Positions 11,601-24,300 of a stretch of DNA of 64,000 nt are shown here, one piece after another. Numbering within the stretch: position 1 is the first letter of the stretch; every line of letters begins with the position of its first letter. Under the pieces are notes generated by a model, which did no database searches, was not told the DNA's origin, and saw nothing but the letters and a program-made list of their open reading frames with translations. Where the stretch lies: positions 9,114,001 to 9,178,000 of the forward strand of contig NC_135124.1 in the NCBI RefSeq assembly GCF_050908995.1, written 5' to 3'. The stretch comes from Andrena cerasifolii (taxonomy: Eukaryota > Arthropoda > Insecta > Hymenoptera > Andrenidae). A program made the position numbers and the translations under genes.

Positions 11601-14600
11601 ATCCCCCCTTAAAGTGTAGCAAGCCGTGACTTTATTTCTGCTTATACGACTAACCAGCGCGCTAGTAGAATAGGTCGGTGCTTGGCCAGACCGCGGCTTT
11701 CAACCTGCAGTCGCTACTCTCTCATCGTGCCAGTAACTTCCTCCCTCGTACGGCGTATAGATTTCACGTATACAAACGACCGATCATTATTACACGCCAC
11801 GATAAGTGGAGGTCGCGCTGGAGCGTAGGCTTCAACGAAATCGATCGCGAAACTTGGGTCACTGGTTGTTGTCGTTTCATAACACTGATCTGACTTGCAT
11901 TGCAAGCCCATTCCAAGGTGCTTCCTTTCGAGTATTAGTTCGCCCCCGCGGAGTTAATTGTCCTCCCGTGAAAGCGATGTTCTCGGGATAAGTTTCGGTG
12001 GAAGTACATCGTCGAAGTTGCCGCGTAACGGGGGGAGTTTCACGGAATTCTGGTATTTCATTGGGTCGTAGCCTGTTTCTCATTCCTGCAAAGGGTCCGC
12101 TGGACCAAAGTTCCGAGTTCGAACGATGGTAGTTGTAAACGTTCCATGGAATCGATGCTTCCTCCCGAAATTATCACGCAGGAAAATAAACGTTCTCGCG
12201 GTGTATCTCGTGCGATTATTTTTTAAGAAACTTATCATCGCGAAAGCCTTATAGAGCAATTATCGAAGCAACGACGGTTGAACTCCCCTACGCTTTCGTA
12301 CGGTTTCCGCGGCGATCGGCGTGCATCGACGTTAGGCGGCGATTCTCGAAAGAACTCCGGGGTGCATTAGTGAGTTCGTCCACCCGGGGCGTAAGGTTCG
12401 CGAGTGCTGCTAACGGGGAAACTTGTGAATGCCAGGGCATTGAAACAAAGCGGCCAGGTAAATATCGAGCAGTACCGAAAGTTGCGCGGTACATTCTAGA
12501 TTCTAGAGTCCTCTAGAGCGCTCTCGACTCGCGCGACGGTGGGATCGCGCTGGCGTCGCCTTCAAATTGCTCGATTAATATTAACGCCGAGCCATCCGGT
12601 GGCCAGCAATCTACGCTTAAATTCACCGCGGAATAACACGGCGGAGAAGAGGAGAACGGCTGGTGGTCGCGAACTGGCGTGGCGCGTTGAAACGACGCGA
12701 CGCACGGGATTCTGGGACACTCGCGCCTCGTTAACATTTCACACGTTCGGTTAGCTCGGAGCTGGGGTCAGACCCCTGAGGACACGGTGGCCCCCTCGAA
12801 AATCAAGAATATCAAGCCTCGCCCTCGGCGGGAGAACCGCGAAGATCCGTCACTCGCTCGGCCGATGAATTATCAAAATTTCCGCAACACGTGCCGCAAC
12901 ACGTTCGATTCGTTCGCCGAGGCTGAGCCCTGGGAATCGTCCTAAGACGCTTTACCTGCTGGACCCGCGTCATCCTCCTCCCACGGGGCCGCGACATGAA
13001 TTATCGAAATTCATTGTTCGACAAGCACCGCTGAAAACCAGACCCTCGTCTGCCCCGTGTCAAGTTCCCTGACGAAAGGTCGCGTCAGCCTCTGGGGTTA
13101 GCGAAAATCGAGGGTTGGAATGCCCGCGGAGCTTTGCTTTAGTCGCCTATTTCGAAAGCGCCCTATAACCTTTCTCCGCTCCGCGATCGTATTCTTTTCA
13201 TCGTTCGCGCGTCGCTTTATATGCGGGAAGCTAATTGAACGAGGCAAGAGGAAAGAGCGCCGGCTGAGAAAATAAAAGAAAGTCACCTGACCTAGATGAG
13301 TGGCGCGCGTAGGTGTAAACGCGGAGCGTTCGCGCGGGTAGAGCGGGACTTATTCCGCTCAAGCTCGTAGCTACTGACAGAGCCCCGGCCCCGTATCCTA
13401 GAAGGGGGTAGCTTGTTTTTCCTCTCGTGCCCCTCGCTGCAGCTTTTCGTCCCCCGCTTGCGGATCGGAAAGCCAACCAGAGCCGTGCCAGGGAAGAGCG
13501 AGAAAATAGGTAGCCCGGCCCCACTCCCCTCTCAAGTGCCATTCAGCCCCGTAATTTATCCCAGTTTCGTGCATTCCGCTCCGCGACACCCCATCTCGAC
13601 CCTCCCACGCGTGTTTTCTATTAATTCAGATTTCTTCGCGCCAGCGTAGCTTTGCTTCGCGTTGATCGTTGCTAACGTTGTAGGATGGGTAGGGGTTGCG
13701 ACGCTGCTTGCAAGCTGGTTTGTAAAATTTCCGCTGATCAACAAGCATGGATACGTGATCTCTCGCGGTTGCGTGGAATTCGGGAAGCGCGAGAAGGCGG
13801 AATCGATGCTCGCGCGAACGCGCCGAACTCGCTGGCGTGTAATTTCTTCCCCCGAGGCCCGGGGACAGGGGTTTTTAGACTGGAAGGAGAGCCAATTGTT
13901 ATCCTCGGGTTCGAGACATCCAGACGTCGAGGCGCGGGAACGTGTTCGCTCATTGTTTGTCGCGGGACTTTATAGAGCGGCGGAGCAAATGCGCGACAAC
14001 TCGCCGCTGAATCGCGATATCGAACGGGGGCTCCGCGACTAGCTCAGGGGAGAATAATATTGAAATCACTGTGGTTCGTGCTCGCGAGCACCGACGACTG
14101 CGACACCGGCCGACCACGCCGTTCGTCGTCGCAAGTAGGCCAGCTCGAAATAGAAACCGTCAACTGGGGCAGTCAATGGCCAACGTACGATCGTCACGGC
14201 ACGTTCGTGAGTTTTCTTGCTCCTTCGACTATTTTTCTTTCTCTCCCTCTGCTCTCGCTCTCTCTTCTCCGTTCCCTTCTTCAACCTCCCCCCTCGACCA
14301 AGCGAGACATAGCGCTGCCAAACGCGCGCCAGTAGAATAGCCTCGTTCCGTGCCAGACACGAGTAGTCTGCCGTTTCTGCGAACCGCTTCCTTGCCCCTC
14401 GACGCAGACGTCGGCTCGCGATCCTGATAAGTATCGGTTCGATCAAGCGACGAAGCGATCAAGCGACCGAGCGACAAGGAATCAGGCGAAACAGAAACGA
14501 TCTTACAATTAAACGTTCAGTTGTAGGGAATAGAGTTTCCCGATTTGGAATATATATTTTTAAAGTACTCATAGTAACTAAGAAATCCTGAAAATTATAT

Positions 14601-17600
14601 CTGCAATAGACCTATTTTACTCGTGTTATCAATAACATTCAATATAGCCTCAAGGCGTATGCGAAAAACGGCAAAATTCTCTTATTTAAGAATATAAATG
14701 TTTTTTTTTGGGGTGCTGAAACCGAATATGACGTTATTGTTTGTGTAAAAAAAATTCCTAAGGTAGTTCTGTTAATAAAAAAATCGCTTGTTTGCAGATA
14801 TAATTTTCATTATTTCTTAGTTACTATGAGTACATTAAAAATATATATATGCCAAATCGGGAAACTCTATTCCCTATAACTGAATGTTTACTTGTTAGTA
14901 AAACGATTTTCGTTCCTTATTGCCAATTCTCAAGCTCTACTGTCGCGCCCCAATAATCGACTCTTGAATATGCGAATCCCTGCGACACCCCTCGACGCGT
15001 GTGCCTTACAGTATAGACAAACATTTAGTAGTCAGTTAACGCATTGACGCGCACAATTGTCGCTGCTCGTTTTAACACATGCGCTCCGCACTGGCCACTT
15101 CGAAGCACACACGATACAAGTGCATGGTCATTGTTCGTCACGTTCGGAAACAATCGCGTAACGAGACGTACATTTCTGAATACATTTCTTTCTGCGCTTC
15201 ACAAGAGATTGCACCGAGAGCCTTGCAACGTTGCTCAAGGGAAGCATTCCGTCCGTATCAGTTCTCGCGGAACACATCGACTCGCTGGTTGCATGTCTTT
15301 CGCATCACTTTTCCGCATCAGACTTTACTACGCTATCTACCAACGATCATCGGTTCTCGATAAACAAGTTGCAAGGGAAAAGCTGCTTAACGCGACTTGC
15401 TTAATCTACGATCGATGATCCCCTCTGCACGCCACGCATCATCGCATGAAACTCTTCGTATCCATTCCTGTTTCCCTCGCGCCTGGGGATTACTTTTTCA
15501 TCGGCGTGCGCTCGGCCCCTTTGTTCGCCGTAGAGGCTTGCATGGAAAATGACAGTTGTCCCGCGACAACTCCTCGGTCGGACGAACGTAACGAGCATGA
15601 AAATTTAAGAGGTTCCTTGTCCCGGCACGTGTCGGACTGGGGGGAAAGCGAGCCGTGGCCTCGTTTACGTGTACGTTCTCGGCCGTTGCCGCGGAAAGGC
15701 CTCTGCCTACCTGGCGACGAGTCGCGGTCGAGATCGCTTAGATCGTTCCCGCTCTCCACACAAGCTGCATCCCTTGTCTCGTCATTTGTCATTTTATTAT
15801 CCCGACAGCTGGTGCGAGCCAGCCTCCGACTTCGATCGCTAGTATCGTTGCTTTTCCGCGAACGCGCTACCACCGGTCTTTGGTACTCCGAAGAACCGCC
15901 GATCCGTGCACGTCGAACCACGGGGATGGGCCATAACTGCCACGTACAGTTCCCGCGTGACCGTGGCTGAAATCGAACTTGCACGTGCTCCCGAAGAGTG
16001 TCTCGCACCAGTATGTACGCGTTCATAGGGCTCCCTCGTTTATATTCCGTGTTGGTGTTGGTGCAAGGGGCAGAAGACACCGATATACATATGGTACGAG
16101 TCGTATCCGACCCACAGTGGCGACGGATACGAAGGCCGAGTCTCGAGGGTCAGCCCAAACTCACCGTATGGATTGGCTAGTCTCAACCTCACCGACATCC
16201 GCGAGACTGATCAAGGATGGTACGTGTGCAAGGTCGTCTACCTCAACAGGTTGCCCAACAGCCACAAGAATGGTACCTGGTTCCACCTGGACGTCCACGG
16301 TAAGTAGCTTTCAACAGAACACAACGAGCCCAATTTACCTTCTTCGATTAAGCAATTTCTCGCTTCTACGTACATAGAAAAAGAGAAGGGATATTCTGGT
16401 CTATACTCTCAAGCGTCCTACTCCCATTTATACGTATAAGCTGCGTTCACTAGTTTTGTCAATGTCAATGCTTGGTGAGCATTGCAAGTACTATGTATTT
16501 TGTTATGTGTATAATAGATACTGGTATAGTAGTGTACCAGTTTACATGCAAACTGAATACCGCGGCAGATTTGTGAGACTGATCGAGTGATTTCGCATCC
16601 GGGAATTCAAAAAATTCTGAAACTTTGTGAATATGTAGAGGATTTACTCTCGATTACAATACAATTTTTATTTGCTGTCCAAATTCACTCTAAGTGGGTG
16701 TAATTGACCCCCGAAAATCCGGTTATTTTCCGATTTTGTGTTGTAACTCGTGACTTCTAAAATAATTTTTTTATCAAATGATAGATCTAATTAGAAGAAG
16801 CAACTTTTTGTTTTGAAACTTATTTTCTATCTCTTACAGTTCGAGAGTTATAACTAAAAATCGGAAAATAACCGGATTTTCAGGGGTCAATTACACCCAC
16901 TTAGAGTGAATTTGGGCAGCAAACAAAAGTTGCGTTAAAATCGAGAGGAAATCGCCTATATTCACAATGTTTCAGAATATTTTGAATTTTTGGGTTCGGG
17001 ATCTTCCCTCGTTAATTCGTAATATGAACTGTCCCTGGAAACATGCAACCCAGAGGTCTGCAGTGATGCGCTGTGTATCGCGTTGCGTGTTTCTAGGGGC
17101 AGGTCTAGCATTCTCTCTTTGACAGCTAACATTTCCTACATTACCGATATATCCCATATACATTACATTCTTCAGACCTTTCTACTCCCACAAGCCACTT
17201 CTCCTCCCCTTTCAAAATATATCCACATCCATCCCACGCCACTCACACACCACTTTCAATACTACCCCTAGACTACTCCGATAATATTCCAATACTATTT
17301 CCATATCACGTCCACACAATTTCCCATGTTACTCCTATACCACTGGTACAACATTTCCACATAATCCTTTATTTTTAACAATGTGGCACACCGATATTTG
17401 ACTTCTCTGCGGATGTATGATAAAGTTCAAATCCGAGAATGAAACAACTGTAGCACATAACTAAAAGCATAAAACTCCCGGACATATGTGTACAAGACAT
17501 TCTTTCGTTACGTTAATGCGTAGAATCGATTTTAGGAACGTGTCGCACATTTTTATTAACATCCATATATCACACCTTTCACCACTTCCTCGTTACCTAT

Positions 17601-20600
17601 TCACAACGAAGTTCCCCTCGTCCCTAGCTTGAAATACGAGATTACAAGGCATCGCGAAATCGATTAAAAAAGACTTAATTACGGTAATAAGTGTCGGTGC
17701 TTGCGCGAGGCTCAGCTCGCTCGCGCGAATGCTGTTCAAGTCGAAAGTTTCTAGCCGGTTCACGGCCGAGTTCGTAAAGTTGCGTCGATTCTACCCCGCA
17801 GCGACTCATTAATATTACCCCGAGCTTAAGAACATTTTATGGCCGCGACGAGTAGAACGCTTTTATGGCGCCTATAACGAACGGGAACTTGGCGAAGTGT
17901 CTCTCTCCACGCTTTGCAAGGACTTGTAAATTTTTATGCCCTCGGAGAGACGACGACGCGCGCTGATTCGCATCCTTCTCCGTCGTGAATAAAAAATACC
18001 GGGGAAAATCTGGTAAGCGTCACTGATAAGACAAACGAAACAAGGAAATAAATAAAGGAAAAGGTGGGGCGAGGGAGGGTGGAGAAGGAAAGAGGAGGTG
18101 TCGTTCCTGGGGAATTCAATTCAGGTCTCTCGTCGAGCGACGCGATAAAGTTTTACGCGTTACGTCGACGCGGCGACGACGACAGCGACGACTACTGAAC
18201 GTTGGGGGTCACTGAACCGAACGATAGAAACGGAGGAACAGGAAAAATGGTAGCGAGGAGAAAGGAAAACTTATTGCCGCGTTTTGTTCGGCCATAAACG
18301 ACGACGAACGGCCCCAGGGAAGAGAAACATTTAGATGGCTTAGGAAACGTCGCGTTCTCCTTTTTCCCTCTCGTCGCGCCTCCCCTGCTTTCTCGTCCGC
18401 GTGTTTCCCCCCGGATGCATTTGGTCCGTCGTGCCTCGTCACCGCTCGTCTTCGTCGAGCCCACGGGCCACACTCGACGAAGATGACAGGAACGTCAGCG
18501 ACGCGACGCGACTCGACGGGACTCGACGCGACGGGGCGATTGCGACGACTAAGGATTTGCCAGCGGCGTCAAAGAGAGAGAAGCACTCGACCAGCGAAAC
18601 CGCTCAGGCTCCCTTTGTACATTTCAAGTTGTCTCTGCGCTGGGTCGTTTGCTCGCGTTACACCCGCAAACCGTTGCCCTCCCCCGCTCCTCTCCGCGCG
18701 TTCTCGCCCCTCGGCGCTCTTCGTCCCCTCCGTCTTCTCCGCTCTGTCTTCCGACGGACGTCCTCGAGCACGGTGCGATTCTTAAAGGTAAGGGATGGGC
18801 AATGAGAGCTAATCGAATACATACGACAAACACAACTGCATCGACACTTCTTACTAGCAGCAACAAGTTTTTTCTTACAACAGATTCACTGTAGGTAAGC
18901 ATTAAGTATTTAAATAGCAGAGTTATCAAACACGGAGCGCAATAACGACTCGCAGGCTGACCTCCCTCGATGCTCTCCAAGTTTCGCAATATGTATTTCA
19001 GTGAGCTTTCTCGTCATCTACCATCGCAGATTTGCTTCGTAACCCAGCCGCTGTCTTCTCCCTTCATTCTCCCCGGCTCGACCTTCTCTCTCCCCCATAC
19101 ATCGCGAACAGCTTGCTTTATACGGCGAGAATGGACGATCCTTTGTGCCCTGGCAGTCGTCGAAGTCGTTCAAGGGCCCCGTCGCGATTTCTGCCGGATA
19201 GAAAACTCGTTCCGGATAAAAACGTCCGGGTAGCGCCGCGGAAGCGCTTTCTAAACGTCCACGGGATTCGAGGGTTTCATTGTTCCCTTAATGCCATTTC
19301 TTACTCGTCCCGAGTAATGCACCGCTCGCGCTGACGCGATCGTTCCTCCCCCCCCCCCCTGTTCGACGACCCTCCCCTAAATGTCTCGGTCGCGATGCCG
19401 GCCGCCGATCGATCGGAGACGAACTTGGATCGCGTGGTCCAGTTTCGGGCCGGCTAATGGACGCGTAGACCCTTTCCGAACGTCGCGTCCCGTCGCCTCG
19501 GCGGCGATCCCCCCCGCAGACTCGTTCGTAGCCTCGAGACCTCTCTACGGAGGGAGTAAAAACGCGCCCGTTTGTTTCCACAGCACCGCCAAAGTTTAGT
19601 ATCACGCCGGAGGATATGATCTACGTGAACTTGGGCGACGCGATAATATTGAACTGCCAAGCGGAGGGCACGCCGACGCCGGAAATCCTCTGGTACAAGG
19701 ATGCGAATCCGGTGGAGCCGTTGAGCCCAATCGGGATATTCAACGACGGCACCGAGCTCAGGTTCTCGATGATCAGGAACGAGGACATCGGGGATTACAC
19801 GTGCATCGCACGGAACGGGGAGGGCCAGATCAGTCACACGGCCCGCGTTATAATCGCTGGTGAGTAAGACCAACGAAACACACAGGCGGCAGCCAATCGT
19901 TACGGAATCGCGAATTGCCAACGACTTGTGGAGCATCCCCATCACCTCTGGGCGGATCGAGGCAAATGAACTCGAAGGCGATACCTCCACGGCTGAACGT
20001 TCGTGTGTTCCGTTAAACGTTGTGCCCCCCACCCACACACCCCTGCCAGGAGGGCGCGAACGGTGCACCGCGATGCACCCGTTCGTTCCCCATAATCCAG
20101 TTGAATCGCCAACGTCACGCGCGACCGCGGCAAAAACCCTTTCGTTTCAGGAACGTGCTAATCGGCCAAACGGTGCAGCGGCAAACGCGACAGGCGCGAT
20201 TCGCCAGTCCACCGAACGAAACAAACATTATTATCTCATCGGGGAGCCGTAATTCCGACCCCTTTGAGACTGCAGCGCAATGTTTCGGGCTCGAGCTCGG
20301 CTAGCGAGCTGACGTTTATTCGCTGGCCCGATCGTCGTTCATCCCTTTGTTCCTTTATCAACCTCTGTTATCCCCGTTGCTTACCTCTCGTCCCATTTTT
20401 TTTTTTTTTTTTATAAAGCCTGCATGCACAAGCTGAAACAGAAGGTAGCAGGGCCGAAGTCCGAGTCGGTCGCCGCTCGGGCTGGCGCCGAGGCACTGGA
20501 GGTGCGTTCGTCAGAGGCCTCGCTCTTGGTAGCTAACAACGGGAGAGGAATTTAGCCGCGCGCCCGTTAATTGCACGGCAGATCGTCGCGATAATTATCG

Positions 20601-21286
20601 GGCGGCTTGTTATTAGAAGTTATCGAGGTATTTTCGGTAGTCGGCGATCGATCGAGCGCCTATAATGAAATTCCGATAACCACCGTGGCGCCAGAAAATG
20701 CAGCCTCGATGCAGCCCGCGTCGATTTTTGTTGCCCGTCGCCGCGGACTCGTGTCGGTGACAGGCGAGGGAGGAATTCGCGCGACCGATTATCGCCGATC
20801 GATCGCTGGGATCGGCCGATCCCTCCATCCCGAGGCAGGGGCCGAGTTCTGCTCGACGCCAGTGGAACGACCGCGCCGGTTTTATGGAACTTCTTAAAGT
20901 CTCGTTTAAACGAATCACCCCCGGATGGGTCCGCTGAAACCTTCTCCCCGCTAACGGTAAATAACTTTTACGCCACTTTTAATCTCCGAGAACGTCTTCG
21001 GGCCGCTCGTGGGATTGATCGGTCGAGCTGTTTCAACTTCTGTGTAACTTGCCGCGCTCCCATCGCGGCGCATATTTTTAATTAGAGGTAATTCAAGTGA
21101 GCGCCACCGAGAGGCTGACCCAGCGCGATCTCTCCGCCTCCGTGCGAGCAACCCTTGACGCGCTTCGACGTCTGGTCGGATGCAGGGCGCCGTATGCAAC
21201 TCATCCATTCGTCTCGACTTTCATTGTACTCCTTTTCATCGCAATACAAACATTCCCAACGCATCACTTTCACGCAATTGCCTTGA

Positions 21287-21349
<63 letters not shown>

Positions 21350-24300
21350 GTCCCCCGATCGACTGAAGCTACGTAATCGGCTGCGCCCATAATAGGTATA
21401 CATTGTACATATATGTATTTCAGGGCAGCTCGAGCACGTAAAGGTCGTAAAGTGTCGGAGATCGATGCATTCGTCTACATCGCGGCTGGTCGCTTGCGAT
21501 AAAATTCGCGTTAGGCAAAGCGGCTAGAGCGCTCGTAGCGCCAGCCAATTAGGATGTTCCTCGCGGAGGGTGGCGAGTTAAAAGGCGATTTGTCTCGTTC
21601 TCCGCGCAACCCCGGCTCTTTTTCTCCCTCCCAAACCCCCCCGTCTCGTTTTCCACGAGCACCGCAGATTTGTAAGCTTCGTTACGGTGCCGCGAGAACA
21701 TTCGTCTTCATCATTGCGCGCTTCCTCCGCCCCCTTGGCGGCTTTCCCAGAGTTTAACGACTCGTCGATTTAATACGCCGACCGACGCATCGGTTTCCAC
21801 GATCGACGCGCCATTATTCTCTCCCGCGACGACCGAGCCTGTCAAACGTAGCGGGAGGCTGCCTCGTGTCTGACTGACGGGGCTCGCGACGCTCCCGACT
21901 CGTTCCGCGGCGAACCAGCCCCGCTAAAAGGAAGCTGCTCGTCTGGCAACCCTTTCCGTCCGACGCGAATACGTCGAGAGCGACGGAAAAATCCGACGGC
22001 GCGGGCTCCTCGGCTCCCAGCAGGAGATTTATACGGGCGACCGAGAGTCTGCGAAAACTTTCCGACTAATAAACCGTGTCATCCCTCCGCCGAAGCCACG
22101 GCGCGCGCGCTCGAGTCGCGGGTGCAAAGTAGACTGCTCCGACTCGCCGCGTATAAAACAGCGCCGACAGACCACGCGAGCGATGCGAAGGATCCTCGAG
22201 CCAGCCGCGCCCGCCCGAACTTGCCCCTCTCGCCGCCCCCGGCGAGAAACTTTTCAATCCGCTCTTTGAATATTTACCGAGCTTCCGCTCCGAAATTCAT
22301 CCCTGTCGGGCCGTCGGGGCTGTCGAGCCCGTCGAGTCGTCGTTCCTCTCTGCTGGAGCGTGCACGCGGCCCGCCGCGCGGCAAATTGCCGGGAACGAGC
22401 GTTAAATGCATTCGCCATTGCAACCGGCCCGAATACACGCCGCTTTCTCCTGCTATTTTAAATCGATCCCGCGTCGAGAACAGTTCGAAGCCTGAACGCA
22501 TTGAGAACGCGGACGCGTCCCGGCGCGTTTTCGCATTCATCGTCGGCGAAACAAAGGGTGGGTCGCAGGGGATGGGGAGACTTTAAAATTCAGCACAAGT
22601 GGATATTTACCGAGTCGCCGCTTCTAAATTCATCGCGGCGGTCGTCATTCCGCGACGCTCGCGACGAACGCGGCCAGCTCGCGAGCTGGATGCCACTGAA
22701 TTTCATTGTCCCGTTTATCGGGATCCTTTGCTTTGTCCGCCAAGTGAACTCGGGCTTTTCGGCGGCGCGGAATCCGCGGCACGCTCGCGGACTGCCTGCG
22801 GTTTTCGACTCGCGCGCATTCAACCGCGAGCCCACCATTGTTTCGAAGCGAGACGAGTAACGAGCCAACGCGACAAAGCGGGCGGCAAATGATAATCAAA
22901 GGGGCGAGAATAATCTTGGTTCTTTAATCTCCGCGCTCGCTTCATCGGAAATACACCTCGCGCCCGACGTCACCTCTGCGAGCATCTTTTTCCGCGATCT
23001 CGCGGACTAGCGCGACAAAGACAACTGTATTTCTGCTGTTAAGGGGACTAGGCAGTCAGAAACTCGATTTTTTTGTTGTATTTTTCGAAAGTACCATTCT
23101 TCTCGAGTAAAATGCCGTTTGGTTTATGTTAAAATTTGCAAAATTAAGGATTTTACAGCCGAAAAGATTCCTCTTTCGAAACTTTAACCGCGTTTTTCTC
23201 GGAATCATATTTCCTCTTCGTTTTGCGGTGATTGCGAAAAAACAGAGGTACAAGTCGATTTGAAAAAAATTCAGCATATGCGAAACATGTCTAGTTGCGA
23301 CCTGAACCTACGCGTAAGTCTGTGAAAACTTCTGTTTTGACAAAAAAAAGGCTCTTTTTCCTGGCGAAAAATCAAGTTTCTTTAAAATTTGCCGTTTTAC
23401 AGCCGCTATTTTTATAATTTTTATTTTTTTCTTTTTCAATAGGTTCAGGGCAGAATAGGGGTCAGGGAAAAGTATCAATTTCAGAGTATATTTCACAATT
23501 CAATTTCTTACGGCCAGAATCACTGCAAAATTACAGCGGCTCCATAAAAAACACAAAATTTCAGCGGGTTTTCTTTCAGTGAAAATCAGTAAATTTGCAA
23601 GAGCAATATCTCAAAAACCAGTGGAAATCAAGTGTATACATTAATGCTTATTGAATTCGTCTTGGAACGCACTATCAGCTCACCTCTTCAAAAAAAATAG
23701 TTCCATTTAAAAAACCGAACTTGACCATCGTATCTTTTAAAATAATAATCGAAAAAACAATCGTCTGCGCTAATAAATTGGTCCCCTCGAACCATGTAAC
23801 GCCATACATTTTTAATTTTTTTATCTCCAATACATTAGAAGATATCCAGCTATTCAGTTTTCCCGCGGATACCTTGTATGTATATATTATTCAATTTTTT
23901 CTTTTACTGTCTATAGTATTAACAAACATTACCCCAAAGTACTAGCCACAATTTGTATTCATCTCGTTCTAATTAATTCGCAAAAAATATTTGATTTTCG
24001 AGCGATCCGACTGCCCAGTCCCCTTAAGAGCCAGCAACTGTCGCTTAAAACTGCTATAGAATCGCTTACATACCTCGGGGATAGCTCGCCAATTTCGATT
24101 CTATTCTACCGCGTTCTGTTCGAAAGTCAGGAGATCCCTCTACAAGTCTGGGGAGCTATGATTTGGGAACTCATGGTCGAGAAGATTCTCGGGTCGAAGG
24201 TATGCGCGTCTGTGAATCGAGGAGGTGGCTGGCCCGATGGACACGCGGGAGCCACCTTAATTCCCGGCCAGCGGCGATAGATCGGATTGCAGAAAATACT

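Larger units (their letters stand above)
2651..16067 (+). other. tutl: tutl intron splitting Ig1 (13.4 kb)
   Basis: No supported coding exon inside. It holds inverted-repeat elements at 4651-4810, 10913-11612 and 14510-14891; the rest is CpG-rich unique-looking DNA. Long open frames occur on both strands, as expected in GC-rich DNA, but none shows a domain or splice context. Large introns at this point may carry regulatory elements; none can be named from the sequence. Confidence 0.75.
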